Shown in pieces: positions 1 through 12,304 of a stretch of DNA of 64,000 bases. The first letter of the stretch is position 1. Each line of letters starts with the position of its first letter. Source of the stretch: Diadema setosum (taxonomy: Eukaryota > Echinodermata > Echinoidea > Diadematoida > Diadematidae). The notes under the pieces are model-generated. The model was not told where the DNA came from, made no database searches, and was given only the letters and a program-made list of their open reading frames with translations. The stretch is from positions 23,569,061 through 23,633,060 of the forward strand of contig CM067075.1 of NCBI GenBank assembly GCA_033980235.1. The letters run 5' to 3'. The translations under genes and the position numbers were made by a program.

Positions 1-471
1 TCGTGATTAAAATTACACACTCTCGGCACGTGTGAAAATTGCCTCAGTGGAATACTACAGTCCCTGTTTTTTTGTTTTTTAAAGCAATAGTCTTGCCATC
101 ATTGCTCCATTATACAGCTGCTCAGAACTCCGTCCAATCAGGAGCGTTTGTTTGCATTTCATTCAATAATGGATTTTCTATCCATCAGCTGAAATTGGTT
201 TTTCAGACTGGACCCCTTTTTTTTTCTGGAATTTACTTTATCCGGCCATAACCTGACGTTGACAGAAAAGTCCCTATCAATCTTGGCAGATACAGTAAAC
301 TCGAATTCCCACATACACTGTAATGAATGTTGAATATTTTTGATCAGGCCAGTCTGACAAATGAAATGGTGATATTCCTCCAGCCTCCCACAACATGAAC
401 TGAAAGAAAATTGGATGCATGCTCGCATTCAAAATCATGACACACATAAAATGGTGTATCTCTGTTCATCA
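1..471. other. Unique AT-rich sequence, no feature
   Basis: Short opposed frames only. I see no splice pair, repeat end or conserved peptide. Confidence 0.5.
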
Positions 472-1036
472 TTAAAGGGAAAGTAAACCCAAAGAGCAAT
501 GTGGATTGAGTGAAAGCAGTAATATTAATAGAGCACATCAGTGAAAATTTGAGGAAAATCGGGCAATCGATGCAAAAGTTATGAATTTTTAAAGTTTTGG
601 TGTTGCAACTGCTGGGTAAGGAGACTACAAGAGGTTATGACGTATGAGTGGACTACAATATAAAGAAAATAAAAAGGGAATTCAATGAAAATTCATTTTT
701 CATGAAAATTACATATTCCATCAACTTGATACTGACATATGTTAGGGGTAGCACTTATTTCCCCTGCTTTCTGAAAGCGGTTAGTCAAGAACTCTTTCAT
801 TTTGCTAGAAAGTGAATTTTTGTGGAACTCCTTTTATATTTCCTTTATATTGTGGTCCTCTCATACGTCATAACCTCTAGTAGTCTCCTCATCCAGCGGT
901 TCCAACACCAAAACTTTAAAAATTCAAAACTTTTGCATCGATTGTTCGATTTTCTTCAAACTTTCACCGATGCGTTCTACCATTGTTACTGCTTTTACTC
1001 AATCCACATTGCTCTTTGGGTTTGTCTTCTCTTTAA
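472..1036. mobile_element. Fold-back element, family A, copy 1 (divergent)
   Basis: The left arm (ATTAAAGGGAAAGTAAACCC…) and the right arm (…GGGTTTGTCTTCTCTTTAAT) are inverted copies that extend far inward. CAATGTGGATTGAGTGAAAG on the left matches CTTTTACTCAATCCACATTG on the right, and the AAAATTTGAGGAAAATCG part is also mirrored. The whole ~565 bp is nearly one large hairpin with no coding capacity. The outer arms differ from copies 2 and 3, marking a subfamily that recurs at 19098. Confidence 0.8.
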
Positions 1037-1777
1037 TTGCACTCATCTCAAGCTTTGCATGTTTTGGTTCTTTATTTATTTTTTGAGGGGCCAACAGAAT
1101 GGGGATTCAAGCAATCAAACCTTATCTTCATAAGCTGCGAGACAGCAACATTTACGATTGGCATATGTATATGACATACAAACTCATAATACTTCTTGAG
1201 CTTATATCATTGAGCTGATATTTCAGATCTTGTATAGTCAAACATCATAGCATTAATGCTTCATCAAATATGACTTTCTTGTATTCGAAAAGTATATTGG
1301 CAACAAATTTTTGCATGTCATATTATAATTATAACTTCATCAAACGGGGAGGAAGAAAAGGAATCCAAATTAAACATCAAAGTATATTTGGTAATTGTGG
1401 GGAGTGGGCGTGAAATGAAAAGGTACAAATTAACAATGCCTATTTTTGATTGATGGATTACATTTCTAGTATGTTAAAATGGAGAATGAAAATAAGTTTA
1501 CTACATGGCTACCGAAACATGGGAAGACGGATACCTTTTCAGTCAGACATTCAGGTTGGAATGAATACAGGTATGTCTGACTTTTAATATCCTATACCCT
1601 GAAGTGCACCTGAAGTGTCAGCGTGTTTCTGTGTGTGATGTCAGCATCCCTAGCTGCCTACCATTCCTATTCCACGTCACACTACCAGGCGGGGCCCCGA
1701 GTCTCATTGTGTTCTAGCACCTCGCCCTGTTTGTCTTCACACCTCCCTGCTGATACCATCAACATCCTGCAAGTCCT

Positions 1778-1790
1778 GTTGCCTAGCAAC
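1778..1790. promoter_or_regulatory. X-box-like palindrome GTTGCCTAGCAAC
   Basis: GTTGCCTAGCAAC is a 13-base X-box form known for RFX-family factors. It is isolated and not next to a supported promoter. Confidence 0.3.
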
Positions 1791-1900
1791 AGTCCAGACA
1801 ACCTCTGGAGATCTTCCCTTTTTTTTTTCTCGGGTGGGGGGGGGGGGGGGTTCTGTTTGTTTGTCGTTTGGTTTTGTTTCATTGGACTACAGTATAAAAC

Positions 1901-2470
1901 ATTAAAGGACAAGTTCACCTTCATACACATAAGGATTGAGAGAATGTAGCAATATTAGCAGAACACATCATTGAAAGTTTGAGGAAAATCGGACAATCCG
2001 TTCAAAAGTTATGAATTTTTGAAGTTTTAATGCAGTAACCACTGGATGAGAAGACTACTGCATTGTACGAATAACTTAGATGTCACATGCGTACAATATA
2101 AGGAAAATACAAAGAGAATTTCACAAAATTTCATCTTTTGAAAAAAGTACACATTCCCTTGACTCGTTACCGACATATGTTAGGGGTAATATCATTCCCC
2201 CTGCCTTTAGAAAGAGGCAAGTCAAGTGCTCTTTTATTATGCGAAAAAAGTGAAAATATGTTGAATTTCCTTTACATTTTCTTTATACTGTTGTACGCAT
2301 ATGACTCACAAGCTGTAGTAGTCTCCTCATCCAGCGGTTCCAACACAAAAATTGTAAAAATTCATAACTTTTGCATCGATAATTTTCCTCAAACTTTCAC
2401 TGATGTGTTCTACTAATATTGCTGCATTCTCTCAATCCTTATGTTTATGAAGGTGAACTTGTCCTTTAAT
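1901..2470. mobile_element. Fold-back element, family A, copy 2
   Basis: The ends ATTAAAGGACAAGTTCACCT and AGGTGAACTTGTCCTTTAAT are perfect inverted repeats. The interior (GTTTGAGGAAAATCGGACAA, 'actactgcattgtacg', 'tcctcatccagcggttcc') is mirrored around a centre near 2190. At 570 bp it is the size of copies 1 and 3. No ORF is conserved between copies. Confidence 0.85.
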
Positions 2471-3468
2471 GTTCAAGGTAACTAAATAAACTCATGCAGA
2501 TGAAAGATAGATGTCAATGTACTTTAGTGTTATTGTAATCCTACCATGATGCAAGGCCATTTCTTACAGTGACTGAGTAATTATCTGATTGATTGATCGT
2601 TTTTGTGACTAGTTGATTGATTGGCCTCCTCTATAACTGACAGATTGATAGATTGAATTATCAATTGCTTGAATTATTGATCATCTTGATTTATACTTGA
2701 CTTCTGCGCACTTTTTTTTTTCAAACTGCATCCTGTACAACTGTCTCATCCTACAAGCAATAGAATAGGGCAGTCATATCACAACCCAATAGAGGAACAT
2801 GCTGGCCAGTTCATACATAGTTCACTTTTGTAGTATAAAAATACGCTTAAAAGACAAGACTACAAGATTTTTGACTGAAGAAAAAGAGTGCTCATTCATC
2901 ACAATGAAATGAGAAATGAAGCATGAATCACACATGCAACTGTGTAGGAATAAAAAGCATAAAAAGAGAAAAAGGTGAGAATCCCGTAACCATGGTGACA
3001 GGTCTGAGCTCAGAATTTGAGCAACGTATCTCCCTGAACATCTCTTGAGTGACAGTGAAAGTGAAGTGTTTAATTAACTCCCAAAGGGTCATCATCTCTA
3101 TAACAATGGCTAAATATTTTCAGGGATTTTGTCACTGATTTTGCATTGGATTTTTCGAATCCAGGAACAACTCTGATATTGAAAGCCTATGTACCATTTT
3201 ACAAGCTAAACCTGAGCATGCAGTGACAGCACTAGTCATGTAGGCATAATCCACCGAAAAGATCATCGTATGAAAATGTACAGAGAGGGGTTTCATACAC
3301 TTGTGTCCGCCTTGGAGCCTCTCCTCCCGTGTTTACTCTAGACCTTGCACTGCCTGACAAATTGTGTGACACTGCAAACAAGAATGAATATTGATGATAC
3401 ATCACTCCTTTTTCTGCTCCGGCATAACACTAATCAGAAGAAAAGTGAAGAAGAGGAGGAAAGATAGG
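2471..3468. other. Unique sequence with one X-box-like site
   Basis: GTAACCATGGTGAC at 2986-2999 resembles an RFX site, just after an AAAAAG|GTGAGA donor-like sequence at 2974. 'GATTGATTGATCG'-type low-complexity lies at 2590-2680. No gene was found. Confidence 0.4.
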
Positions 3469-3904
3469 AGAGAGAGAGAGAGAAGGGGGGGGATAAGGGG
3501 AGAGGGGTCAGAGAGGAGATGGTTTGATATAAATTGAATACTATTCGAAGGAGGCCTGGGTATATATTCTCCCTGACCTTGGCAACCAGCAAGCAATTCA
3601 CGTGGGGTTTATGTCTTGTGTGTGTCTGCGATTCTATTTTAAAAAGGGGAAAATATGGGTGTGCGTGTGTGTGTGTGTGTGTGTGTGAAGGAGGCTTAGT
3701 TATATATTCTCCTTGACCTTGGCAACCAGCAAGCAATTCAGGTGGGGTGTATGTCTGTGTGTGTGTGTGTGTGTGTATGTGTCTGTGATTCTATTTTAAA
3801 AAGGGGAAAATATGTGTGTGTGTCTGTCTGTCTGTCTGTCTGTAATTCTACATCTGTATTTTACAAAGTGGAAAATATGGGTGTGTGTGTGTGTGTGTGT
3901 GTGT
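3469..3904. repeat. Tandem duplication with AG and GT microsatellites
   Basis: Two direct copies of about 140 bp (from 3549 and 3688) share 'aaggaggc', 'tatatattctcc', 'tgaccttggcaaccagcaag' and 'caattca' and run into (GT)n. A partial third unit follows from 3780 ('gattctattttaaaaagggg'). (AG)n at 3469-3483 and (GT)n at 3661-3687, 3757-3778 and 3881-3904 are the simple-sequence parts. Confidence 0.8.
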
Positions 3905-4684
3905 TTGTCCTTGGCTAGAAGATTCTCATCAAATATATGACAGCAGGAGATGGAACAAGCAAAACTGCCTACAACGTAGTCTACACAAAATCTTTTCAAG
4001 GAGTAGTACAGAGTCCGAAAGCAATCTCCCAGTGCATCTATACAATCATATTTTCTTCTCTTTCACACTGCTTTTTATCACAACTGCTTTTTATTACCAA
4101 TGACAATTTATGATATTTGATGGATTTGAAGACAAAAATATGAGAGAAATGATTTTTGGACTAATTGTTCATATTCAGATGGCTGAGGCTCTTATCTCAT
4201 TTCACAAAATAGTCACTCTTGAACACAACACTGTCAGAAAAAGCCACTTCATCCTACATTATCCTGTGACTACACACTAAAGTCTCTACCACATTTCTGG
4301 CTCTGTTCTACCAGACATTGGTCCATCAAATATGGTACTATACTCTGCATTGATTCTGCACTTCTGGAAAGAAGATATACAAAAGTGACAAATAATATAT
4401 GAATATGACCCGATAAGACAAGTACTGGAATTTCAATTTCTATTACTCATGTTACCTTATTGAAGAATCTATCTCATATGTATACACAATGGAATTCCCC
4501 TAATGCATCACACACGCTACCGTACCACTCGATGTACTGATGACAGGGTTCACATTTATTACCTTAAATGGGCCTCCTAATTTTTTCAGGACTTCAGCAA
4601 TGATATTTCGGCAAATTACAGCAACATACAATGTACAATGTACACCCTATTGTATGTACACAGAGATACTTTGGGTAGAAGTGC
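3905..4684. other. Unique AT-rich sequence, nothing recognised
   Basis: No repeat ends, splice pairs or long frames with coding character. Confidence 0.5.
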
Positions 4685-5253
4685 ATTAAAGGACAAGTTC
4701 ACCTTCATAAACATAAGGATCAAGAGAATGTAGCAGTATTAGTAGAACACATTATTGAAAGTTTGAGGAAAATCGGACAATCCGTTCAAAAGTTATACAT
4801 TTTTGAAGGTTTTTTTGCAGTAACCGCTGGATGAGAAGACTACTACAGTGTATGATGTCACATGCGTACAACAATGTCAGGAAAATATAAAGAGAATGTC
4901 ACAAAATTTCATCTTTTGAAAAAAAGTTCACATTCCCTTGACTCATTACCGACATATGTTATGGGTAATGTTATTCCCCCTACCTTTAGAAAGAGGCAAG
5001 TCAGGTGCTCTTTTATTATGCGAAAAAAGTGAAAATATGCTGAATTTTCTTTACATACTTTTCTTTATACTGTTGTACGCATACAACATCACAAGCTGTA
5101 GTGGTCTCCTCATCCAGCAGTTCCAAAATAAAAATTTTAAAAAATTCATAACTTTTGCATCGATCGTCCAATTTTCCTCATACTTTTACTGATGTGTCCT
5201 ACTAATATTGCTCTCAATCCTTATGTTTATGAAGGTGAACTGGTCCTTTAAAT
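4685..5253. mobile_element. Fold-back element, family A, copy 3
   Basis: The element begins ATTAAAGGACAAGTTCACCT and ends AGGTGAACTGGTCCTTTAAA. It is closely similar to copy 2 over its whole length, in the same orientation. Its interior includes the shared 'gacatatgttatgggtaa' and 'agaaagaggcaagtcaggtg' segments. Confidence 0.85.
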
Positions 5254-5546
5254 ACAAGTTGTCACTACGAAAATAAGTCCCCCACTGACCAACGCCTAAA
5301 TACATTTTCATTCTGTTTCCTTCTTTTTTTTTTTGTATGCAAACAGAAAAATAAAAGAAAAAAGTTGTGACGCAATGACATAACATCATCTCAAGGGATT
5401 GTGACTATTATCACTGTTATTTTCTATTCTTTGAAAACATGTACAGATGTAAAACATTTGAAATTTCCATAAAATGTCCTGTCACTTTAAATGTTTGTTT
5501 CTACCGCTGTTTACATTCCATGATTTTTTTCCCCTCTGTCTTACAG

Positions 5547-5689
5547 TCAATGTGAGGAGGGAATGGATTTTCTATTTCGAACGCACGAGAGACACAGATC
5601 AGATCATCTCGTTACCTTACACCGTCAGCGGTGCAAAGGATGTCGCGATGTGAAACGAATTCTGAAGTTCAACGACGGTGTAAAATGAT
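5547..5689 (+). CDS. Candidate plus-strand exon, Cys/His/Arg-rich peptide
   Basis: An excellent acceptor (TTTTTTTCCCCTCTGTCTTACAG, given here only by position 5524-5546, AG at 5545-5546) precedes a frame open with one leading base. The frame reads CEEGMDFLFR and then a basic Cys/His-rich stretch (…HLVTLHRQRCKGCRDVKR…) to a TGA near 5689. The segment is much richer in CpG than its surroundings. No good donor is visible before the stop; GACG|GTGTAA near 5679 is weak. It could be a terminal coding exon, or a UTR exon open by chance. No family is recognised. Confidence 0.25.
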
Positions 5690-6046
5690 TGCGACATTTG
5701 TACATTTGTGGGATTGTCCATGCGACTTCCCTGCACCTGTTCCTTTATATCTTCTATTTTCTCCTCCCCCCCCCCATCTCCCCCTCCCCATCCTACAAGT
5801 TCAAGTGGTCCCTTTCCCCCATTCTCATCATCCCAATATTACACAAAGCACACACATACACACACACACACATACAACTGCTTGACCTTCATACCCCTTT
5901 GCATTATGCACTGAAGGAGCGTTGGGTGATTAAAAACGCCAGCATAGCATGGTCAAAGTAAGTGCTACATTTGCCACTTTCTTTTCCGCACACTGCAATT
6001 CTTGTTTCTTCCCCCCTTCTTCATCTTCTTCTATTTATTTTGACAG

Positions 6047-6235
6047 GGCCAGGAGAGGCACGTTCTCTTTGTACATTGTATTACACGTAGTGCAATTACC
6101 TCAAAGAGAGCCCACTTCATTTATTGCCTCACACAAATCTATATAGATGGGATGTGTGTGTGGAGAGAGTGAGCATGATTTAAATGCCCAATGCGTCCAT
6201 TCTGCCACACTGAATAAATGCGAAAATGCTCTCTC
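6047..6235 (+). CDS. Candidate terminal exon with AATAAA
   Basis: A 40-base pyrimidine-rich tract ends in TTTTGACAG (AG at 6045-6046). The phase-0 frame then reads GQERHVLFVHCITRSAITSK and continues for 41 codons to TGA at 6170-6172. An AATAAA lies at 6213-6218. Together these look like a last exon with a short 3' UTR. The second frame is also open for about 32 codons, so coding status is uncertain. It may belong with the exon-like segment at 5547, but no convincing donor joins them. An AACAG|GTAAAT near 6250 could alternatively make this an internal exon. Confidence 0.25.
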
Positions 6236-6337
6236 ATCAATACAACAGGTAAATCTCATTGAAATTGCACACAGTTAACATGACGTGTACTTATCAATCT
6301 GTATCTATTGATCTATAATCTAATTTGTGCAACCTAC

Positions 6338-6339
<2 letters not shown>

Positions 6340-6374
<35 letters not shown>
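6340..6374. repeat. (AC)n microsatellite
   Basis: About 17 uninterrupted AC dinucleotides. The only other content nearby is AT-rich unique sequence. Confidence 0.95.
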
Positions 6375-6375
<1 letters not shown>

Positions 6376-7884
6376 TATACTGTACATGTGTTCTTACATT
6401 CATACAGAAATGCTTGGTAATATATTGTTACAATGTACGATGTATTTCATTGAATGCAACCTTTATCTGTATCAGTGATCTTTGTGGATCCCAGAGAAAC
6501 CCCTCAAGAATTCAATGACATTCAAGCATTGATTCCCTCATCTGATTATAAATACATATAAAAAAAACAACCTATGTGTTGGTGGGTATGAATTAATTAA
6601 GCAAACAAGAATAAAAGAATATATGAAGCAGCCAACATTGATAAGATCGGTGCCTACTAACACTGCACATATTATATACATTGTATTTTTACAAAGGCAT
6701 TATTCACAGGTAAGATGGACGTGTAGAGAGAATAAAGACATTTTGTGAGTTGCTTTCAGGGAATGCTGTTTGCTTATTTGCTTGTTTGTTTGTTTATTTA
6801 TTTGTTTGCTTGGGTTTCTATACAACAATCAAAAGAAGGTCATAAACAATAAGTACTGCATTTTTAAGTTTTTCATTCATAATCATATAAAGGATAGTGT
6901 GTCAATTAATGATATCCTGGAATATTACTTTTTTATTTTGCATTTTATGACATCATGAAGTGTGTGCATAACATCCCAGTCTTCATAGCTGCGTTCATTT
7001 ATTCAACGATATAAAACTATTCACATCAAGTTTACAGAAATGTGAGACACACATCATATTGCTTTAGGATCTCCACTAAAGCAACGGCCAATGGATGGTG
7101 ACCTCAAAGCAAACACCAAATATTTGGAATTGATATTGCAAATAGAGCATATTATCTTTTTGGTGTCTGGAATAACGGAGGGCGGGGCACACAAGCCACT
7201 GTCAAAACACCCACTCTCTTAAAGCCATGTGTCCCCAAGACTCTCCCGGTCAAACATTCCTAGAGCCCAAGGGACTAGTCAGAGAATTTACTCTCTTTTT
7301 GAAAGCAAATTGTAAGATCCAGATATTTTGACGGGTACGGATTTAAAAGAAGGATGATATCGAGACAACCCAGATGCGCTACCTGTCTTGACGACAGCGC
7401 TTCGAGCAAACTCCATGCCACACTCCACGCTCATCGTCTTTCTCGGACTCCCTATGAGCATATTACGCTATAGCGAGTCTTCCTATGCCATAATACTTGC
7501 ACGGTGTTGAGAATTTGCTTCCAAAGTATACTGTGTTGGGCTTCTCATCTCACACGCAAAAAGAAAAAGTAAAAAGAAAAGGAGAAGAGAGAGAAAGGGA
7601 AAGAGAGGGAGAGAGATACTGTGTTATAAATCAGCAGGTGCATACTAAAAAGTCAACAAGGAAAATCACATTATATGTGACGTACAGATTGATTGAATTA
7701 CACGCATATTGATTATCTGTCACACACACACAAAACTTGATACTCTTACTTCAACTAAAATCGCACCAAATGCATACGTCGAATTTGACACACAAAGTAA
7801 ACGGAAATGGGGAAAATAGCCAGATTAATAACCCTGAATGTCATTTCATCATATTTTTTCTAATGCAGCAGTATATATCAATTG
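6375..7884. other. Unique sequence; small purine tract
   Basis: An AG-rich tract (7557-7617) explains the Arg/Glu/Lys-rich frame. (TTGT/TTTG)n occurs at 6772-6810. No gene seen. Confidence 0.5.
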
Positions 7885-8290
7885 GTGCATTTGTGCGCTC
7901 TCCTAAAGCATAGTGAACCATACCGATCCCACGCCAGAGGAGCACTCAAATGCTCCTAAAGTGTACCGTAACAAACCGAACTGAGCCAAAAGTTTACCAC
8001 TTCCCAATGTGCACCAGAAGAGTAGCAAAACCGTACCCAAAGTTGGCATGTGAAGAAGCACATAACACACACATACGTCATAATGCACAGAGTTCGTTCT
8101 CTTTGTTTGGGACATCTGTAAGTAGCCGCTGAATGACGCTGTTGAGCACTACAAAATGTATGACCCCCTCTAGAAATAACTCAGGAGGTAGGCTTCTTCC
8201 ACAGAGCGCTTGAATGCTTGAAATAAGGCACAGTACAGTACGGTTTGCGTTGGTTCCGTTCGCTTTAGAGCGCTCAAACACACCCTGTCT
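7885..8290. mobile_element. Inverted-repeat element, about 400 bp, imperfect ends
   Basis: The left end (…GTGCGCTCTCCTAAAGCATA) is inverted at the right end (…CGCTTTAGAGCGCTCAAACA). The interior has 'accgtacc', 'aaaccgaactgagcc' and 'agtacggtttgcgttggttccg', with further inverted similarity. The element is CpG-richer than its flanks and non-coding. Confidence 0.5.
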
Positions 8291-8810
8291 CCTAAATCGG
8301 TCCTAATTGTAAAACTAAAGATGCATGCAATATGAGGCTTTTTAATGGCATTGAAATGTAAGAGCGATCATCAAATATGTATATTTTTAACTTTTCCCCA
8401 ATCTACTGCATACTCCAGATAAATTATAAATGACTATGATCCATTAGATGTAAATTGCATCTTGATAATCCATCCAATTCCTGACAAATGATGATCACTT
8501 TCAAATTCTAGCAATGAGCCGCATCAAATTTGCTTTGCTTCAAGAGTAGACAGTACTTCTGTTTCTCTACTTTGATGCATTTCAAGGAAAAATATATTAT
8601 TGATGTTACAAATGTACATCCTGCTAAACATCAGCACTGAGGCAGGAATGATTTCCTCCTCAGTTTCTAGGAAGTATTACATTGGTGCACATGTATACAG
8701 TTGTTGCAATTTCTAAAGAGGTCAGCAAACTACTTACCATAATATCCCATGGGTAAAGCACATGGACCACAGGGGGAAGGGTGGGGGGGGGGGGGGCTTG
8801 CCAAATGTGA

Positions 8811-9155
8811 TCAGAATGTCACTTGGATAGTACTCTTTTTTTTTTTTGTAACATTAACCAGAACATTTTTTTTTTTCATTATGGTGTAATTCTTCTCAAA
8901 ATAATGCATGATCTCATTGCTAGGAATTCGACTAAATAAAGAATTTAACTCACACAGTTTGGGCAAAACCTGGACTAGATTCTCACCAGCCTGCTTGTTA
9001 TGCCTCCAGCTCTTATTCAACCTGAACATATTCCTTTCAAAAGATAAATTCTTCCTCAAAAGTTTAAGAGTAAAGACTCTTTTTCCATGCTGTTGACATT
9101 CCCTGATAGTAGACAGCCCGAAGGTCCCAAACCAGCATACAGCGTATTTCATCAC
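8811..9155 (-). pseudogene. Long basic ORF, possibly a decayed coding remnant
   Basis: A 114-codon minus-strand frame encodes a basic peptide (…ECQQHGKRVFTLKLLRKNLS… then LPKLCELNSLFSRIPSNEIM…) that ends in Lys-rich sequence made by A-tracts at 8828-8880. The central 80 residues have a protein-like mix with amphipathic stretches. It has no clear splice sites, poly(A) signal or recognised domain. A remnant of a mobile-element gene is one guess; a chance frame is equally possible. Confidence 0.2.
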
Positions 9156-9558
9156 ATCATCGCAGCATGATTTAGTGTTTGCACAGAGTCTGGTATCAAC
9201 TTTCAGAATGCATCTTTCTTATAAGTGAAAGGAACCTCAAAATCATTAACTATGCTGCAAAATCCACAATATTCTGAGCAACACATGACAGATACCACAA
9301 ACACCTGCAATAGCCCAAAGTAGTGGTTAGAACATCAAATATCAGAAAATGTTAGTACTCCCAGTTCTCGATGATGGGTACACTTCAATGACAGAATCAA
9401 CTGGCAATATCCTCTGGTATGATGCAGTTATAATCATTATACATGCACCGACTATACAGGCTTTAACCCCCTTCTGTGCTAGGGACTTTGGACAGTGTGT
9501 ACAATGCTATGGGTTTTTCTGTGCTAATTGCCACTCTAAGCACGCAAAGGGTTATATG

Positions 9559-9746
9559 GCAGGGTTCGAAATTGGTGATGGTCCACTGGTCATTGGCCAC
9601 CCAAAATCACGTCGGACTAGCTAAAAATTGTAAAATTATGAAGTTACTGGTCCGTCTGGCTAGCCAAAATATTGCTTCAGTGTTAAAATTGATTCTAAGT
9701 AGTCCGCCTGGCTAGTTAAAAAAAAAAGTTAAGTGCGACCCCTGTA
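9559..9746. mobile_element. Short inverted-repeat element with CAGGG ends
   Basis: It begins CAGGGTTCGAAATTGG and ends AAGTGCGACCCCTG, giving imperfect CAGGG-TCG terminal repeats. Inside, a CTGGTCCGTCTGGCTAG motif is repeated as AGTCCGCCTGGCTAG about 55 bases later. The ORFs across it are shadows. Confidence 0.5.
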
Positions 9747-11077
9747 TGGTCTCATCAGGTATACTGCACACGCACAAAGCTCTTTCAAATCCCACGTCAT
9801 TGGCGCAACAGTATCAATTATCATCCTAGCAACTTCTATCGGGGCTGTTAATTGTACCTCGTTTGGTAAAAATTAAATTTTTCTCTCCTACTGAGTGCTA
9901 CAGCATTTTTATTGGAACCGGCTCAAGGCATACAATTGAGGCAGGCAATACACAATTACTATGATCTTGCAATGACTGCTATCTATGGTGCCCCCCCCCC
10001 CCCCCCCCCCCCACTTGGGATGTCAAATATAGACTTTGCAGCATTGGTTCATTGCACAACTGAATTTCTGGATGAATGTCACATTCTGAGCATTCTCCAG
10101 TTAATAATAGTAGACGTGCATGGACTTGATGAAACATGCCACATTACCACCTGCAACCTACGAAGTGCAAGGATCAAAACCAATTTGATATATGCACTAT
10201 TTATTGTGAATGAGTCACTTTGCAGCATCGTCGCCATGGGGACAGACGGATAAATATACTACCAAGGTGGCAGAGTATGCTTGAGAAGTTGAGAATCTTG
10301 AGAATGATGACTGTGCATGGGTTTACTGACGGTGTTTAGTATTCGCAGGAGATATCGCCTGAGATATATATATATTATTCATAAAGTACGAGCAGCCTCA
10401 ATCAATATCCAACTTCTCGTTATACTTCATACCTTTGTACGCACCTGCCGCAAGAAAAGAGAAAGTGAGAGAAATATAAAAGGAGAAAGAGAGAGAGAGA
10501 GAGCAAGAAAGAGGGAGAATGAGACAAGAGAAGTTCTAGTAGCTAGGAGAGAACTGCAGAACAGCACTAACATGGAAGGATGAAATACGGGAATAAAATG
10601 ACATCAAGGCCAGACTGTTCACGCAGATGGAACGGTTTCACTGCGAACATGAACTCATGCATAATAGATGCAGGCACTAGGGTAGATTGATACTGATAGA
10701 TGGATAAATCGAGGCACACATTTAATATATCTACGCTATACATAATATATGACAATAACAACACGCATATAAGGAAATGATAATAGATGAATGGCTAGAT
10801 GTATGACAGATAGAGAGGGAAGTGGGTTTCATGATATTGTTGCAGCGCAGGCAGAGTACACCAAAATAGAATACACCAAGGGCATTTTGACAACACTTCT
10901 CAGTTTGTTCTTAGAGAACAATCCAACTTCCTGTTTAATTTGATTTCATTATTGAAGTAAAATCAAACAGATTAGACAAACTTTCATTCAGATTTGATTA
11001 AAATCACCAAAGTTAAAGAATTGAACCGTTTCACATTACACCTTTATATGGAAAAGATACATTGTGTATTGGTCATA

Positions 11078-11114
<37 letters not shown>

Positions 11115-12260
11115 CACACAAATTCTGTCAAATGTTACAGAAATATTTAGTTAGTACTGTAGTCTTCGTACAACTGAATTCCATGGGAAGAAATTTATAC
11201 CATTCACATGAATTCATATTGGGTTGAACTATATCAATGAATATATTTTGTATAGATTTAGTGATAAAGTTACTGCACTGAAATGAGCTGAGAAATCATT
11301 TCTTGATGTCTTGCACATAAATAGAGTAAGAGTTGTATTGAAATATATGACATGGAGTGCTATACCCCCGTATAATTAGTACAAAACATGACTGTGACAA
11401 ATACCTCACTGTTTTGTGAAAAATTAGATACTGTAAAAAAAAAATTTGTTTTGTTATTTCATTCCATCTGCTGATGCTCTTTTCATCTTTGACTTTATCT
11501 TCTGTTTGTTTTGACTGACTCTTCTTTCTTCCTTTTTTTAATGAGGGACATAATTTTGCATATAGTGTAGACTTTCCCTTTAAAATTGTTGTGGTACCCA
11601 TTCACCTGCTCTCTATCTGTTCATTCTCCATCACTGTCTATCACACAGTGACAGTAATGGGGCTGGAGAGACAAGATAGATGAGAGGCAGATAAGCCACA
11701 GACAGCTTTCACACTCACGAATAACTCGTTTGTAAACATGTTTTACAAAACGCCTTGCAATGATCATGCTCGATCAATATTTCTTCCAAAACACCTTTTC
11801 TCTATATTGACCCTTGACCTATGATGTCACACTCTGGAACTGCTTTGAATTGAATTTCGCTTTATAATTCTGGGTGCATGTCTGCATTCTGAGTGGCTGG
11901 AATTCTGAAAGACAATGTAGAAGGTGACGCTAAACCAAACATTATGCTCCCCTGTGACATGGCATATGAATAGAGGTAAATACTGTTAATGTACAATTGT
12001 AAGTATGCCCAAAATTGTGCACTTGATTAACGAGCCATGGAATTTGCAACAGGAATGTCATTCCTGTGCAGTGTAACATGAGGAGACACAATTCAGAGTC
12101 TGAGCATTCCATAAAACATTATTACAACACTGTCTTCCTTATCAGTGTGAACCCCTTTTAGAAGGGGTACAGTGATGTTGCCATTATAATCAATACAACA
12201 TAGTTCCTTGTGGCTTTTACAGTCTGCCATATGAGCAGTTCTCTCTGCCTTTTATAGGCC

Positions 12261-12263
<3 letters not shown>
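9747..12263. other. Mostly unique sequence; C-run and purine tract
   Basis: A 21-base C run lies at 9992-10012, an AG-rich tract at 10455-10525 and a (GATA)-like patch at 10680-10810. Frames here lack coding features. Confidence 0.5.
11082..11108. repeat. (AT)n microsatellite
   Basis: About 13 AT dinucleotides within AT-rich single-copy sequence. Confidence 0.9.

Positions 12264-12303
<40 letters not shown>
12264..12303. repeat. (CA)n microsatellite
   Basis: About 18 CA dinucleotides. A shorter CA run follows at 12372-12386. Confidence 0.95.

Positions 12304-12304
<1 letters not shown>

Noticed and set aside
5689..5961. Plus frame ending at CAAA|GTAAGTGC (…LHYALKERWVIKNASIAWSK)
   Set aside because: The donor is good and the last 25 residues look protein-like, but the frame begins in C- and CA-rich DNA and no acceptor is present.
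8731..8770. GTAAGTAG donor-like site on the minus strand
   Set aside because: The preceding sequence is a C-run and no acceptor or coding frame supports an exon.
9559..9580. GGGTTCGAAATTGG, considered as a tRNA B box
   Set aside because: No A box or cloverleaf pairing lies at the right spacing. It is the terminal repeat of a short element.
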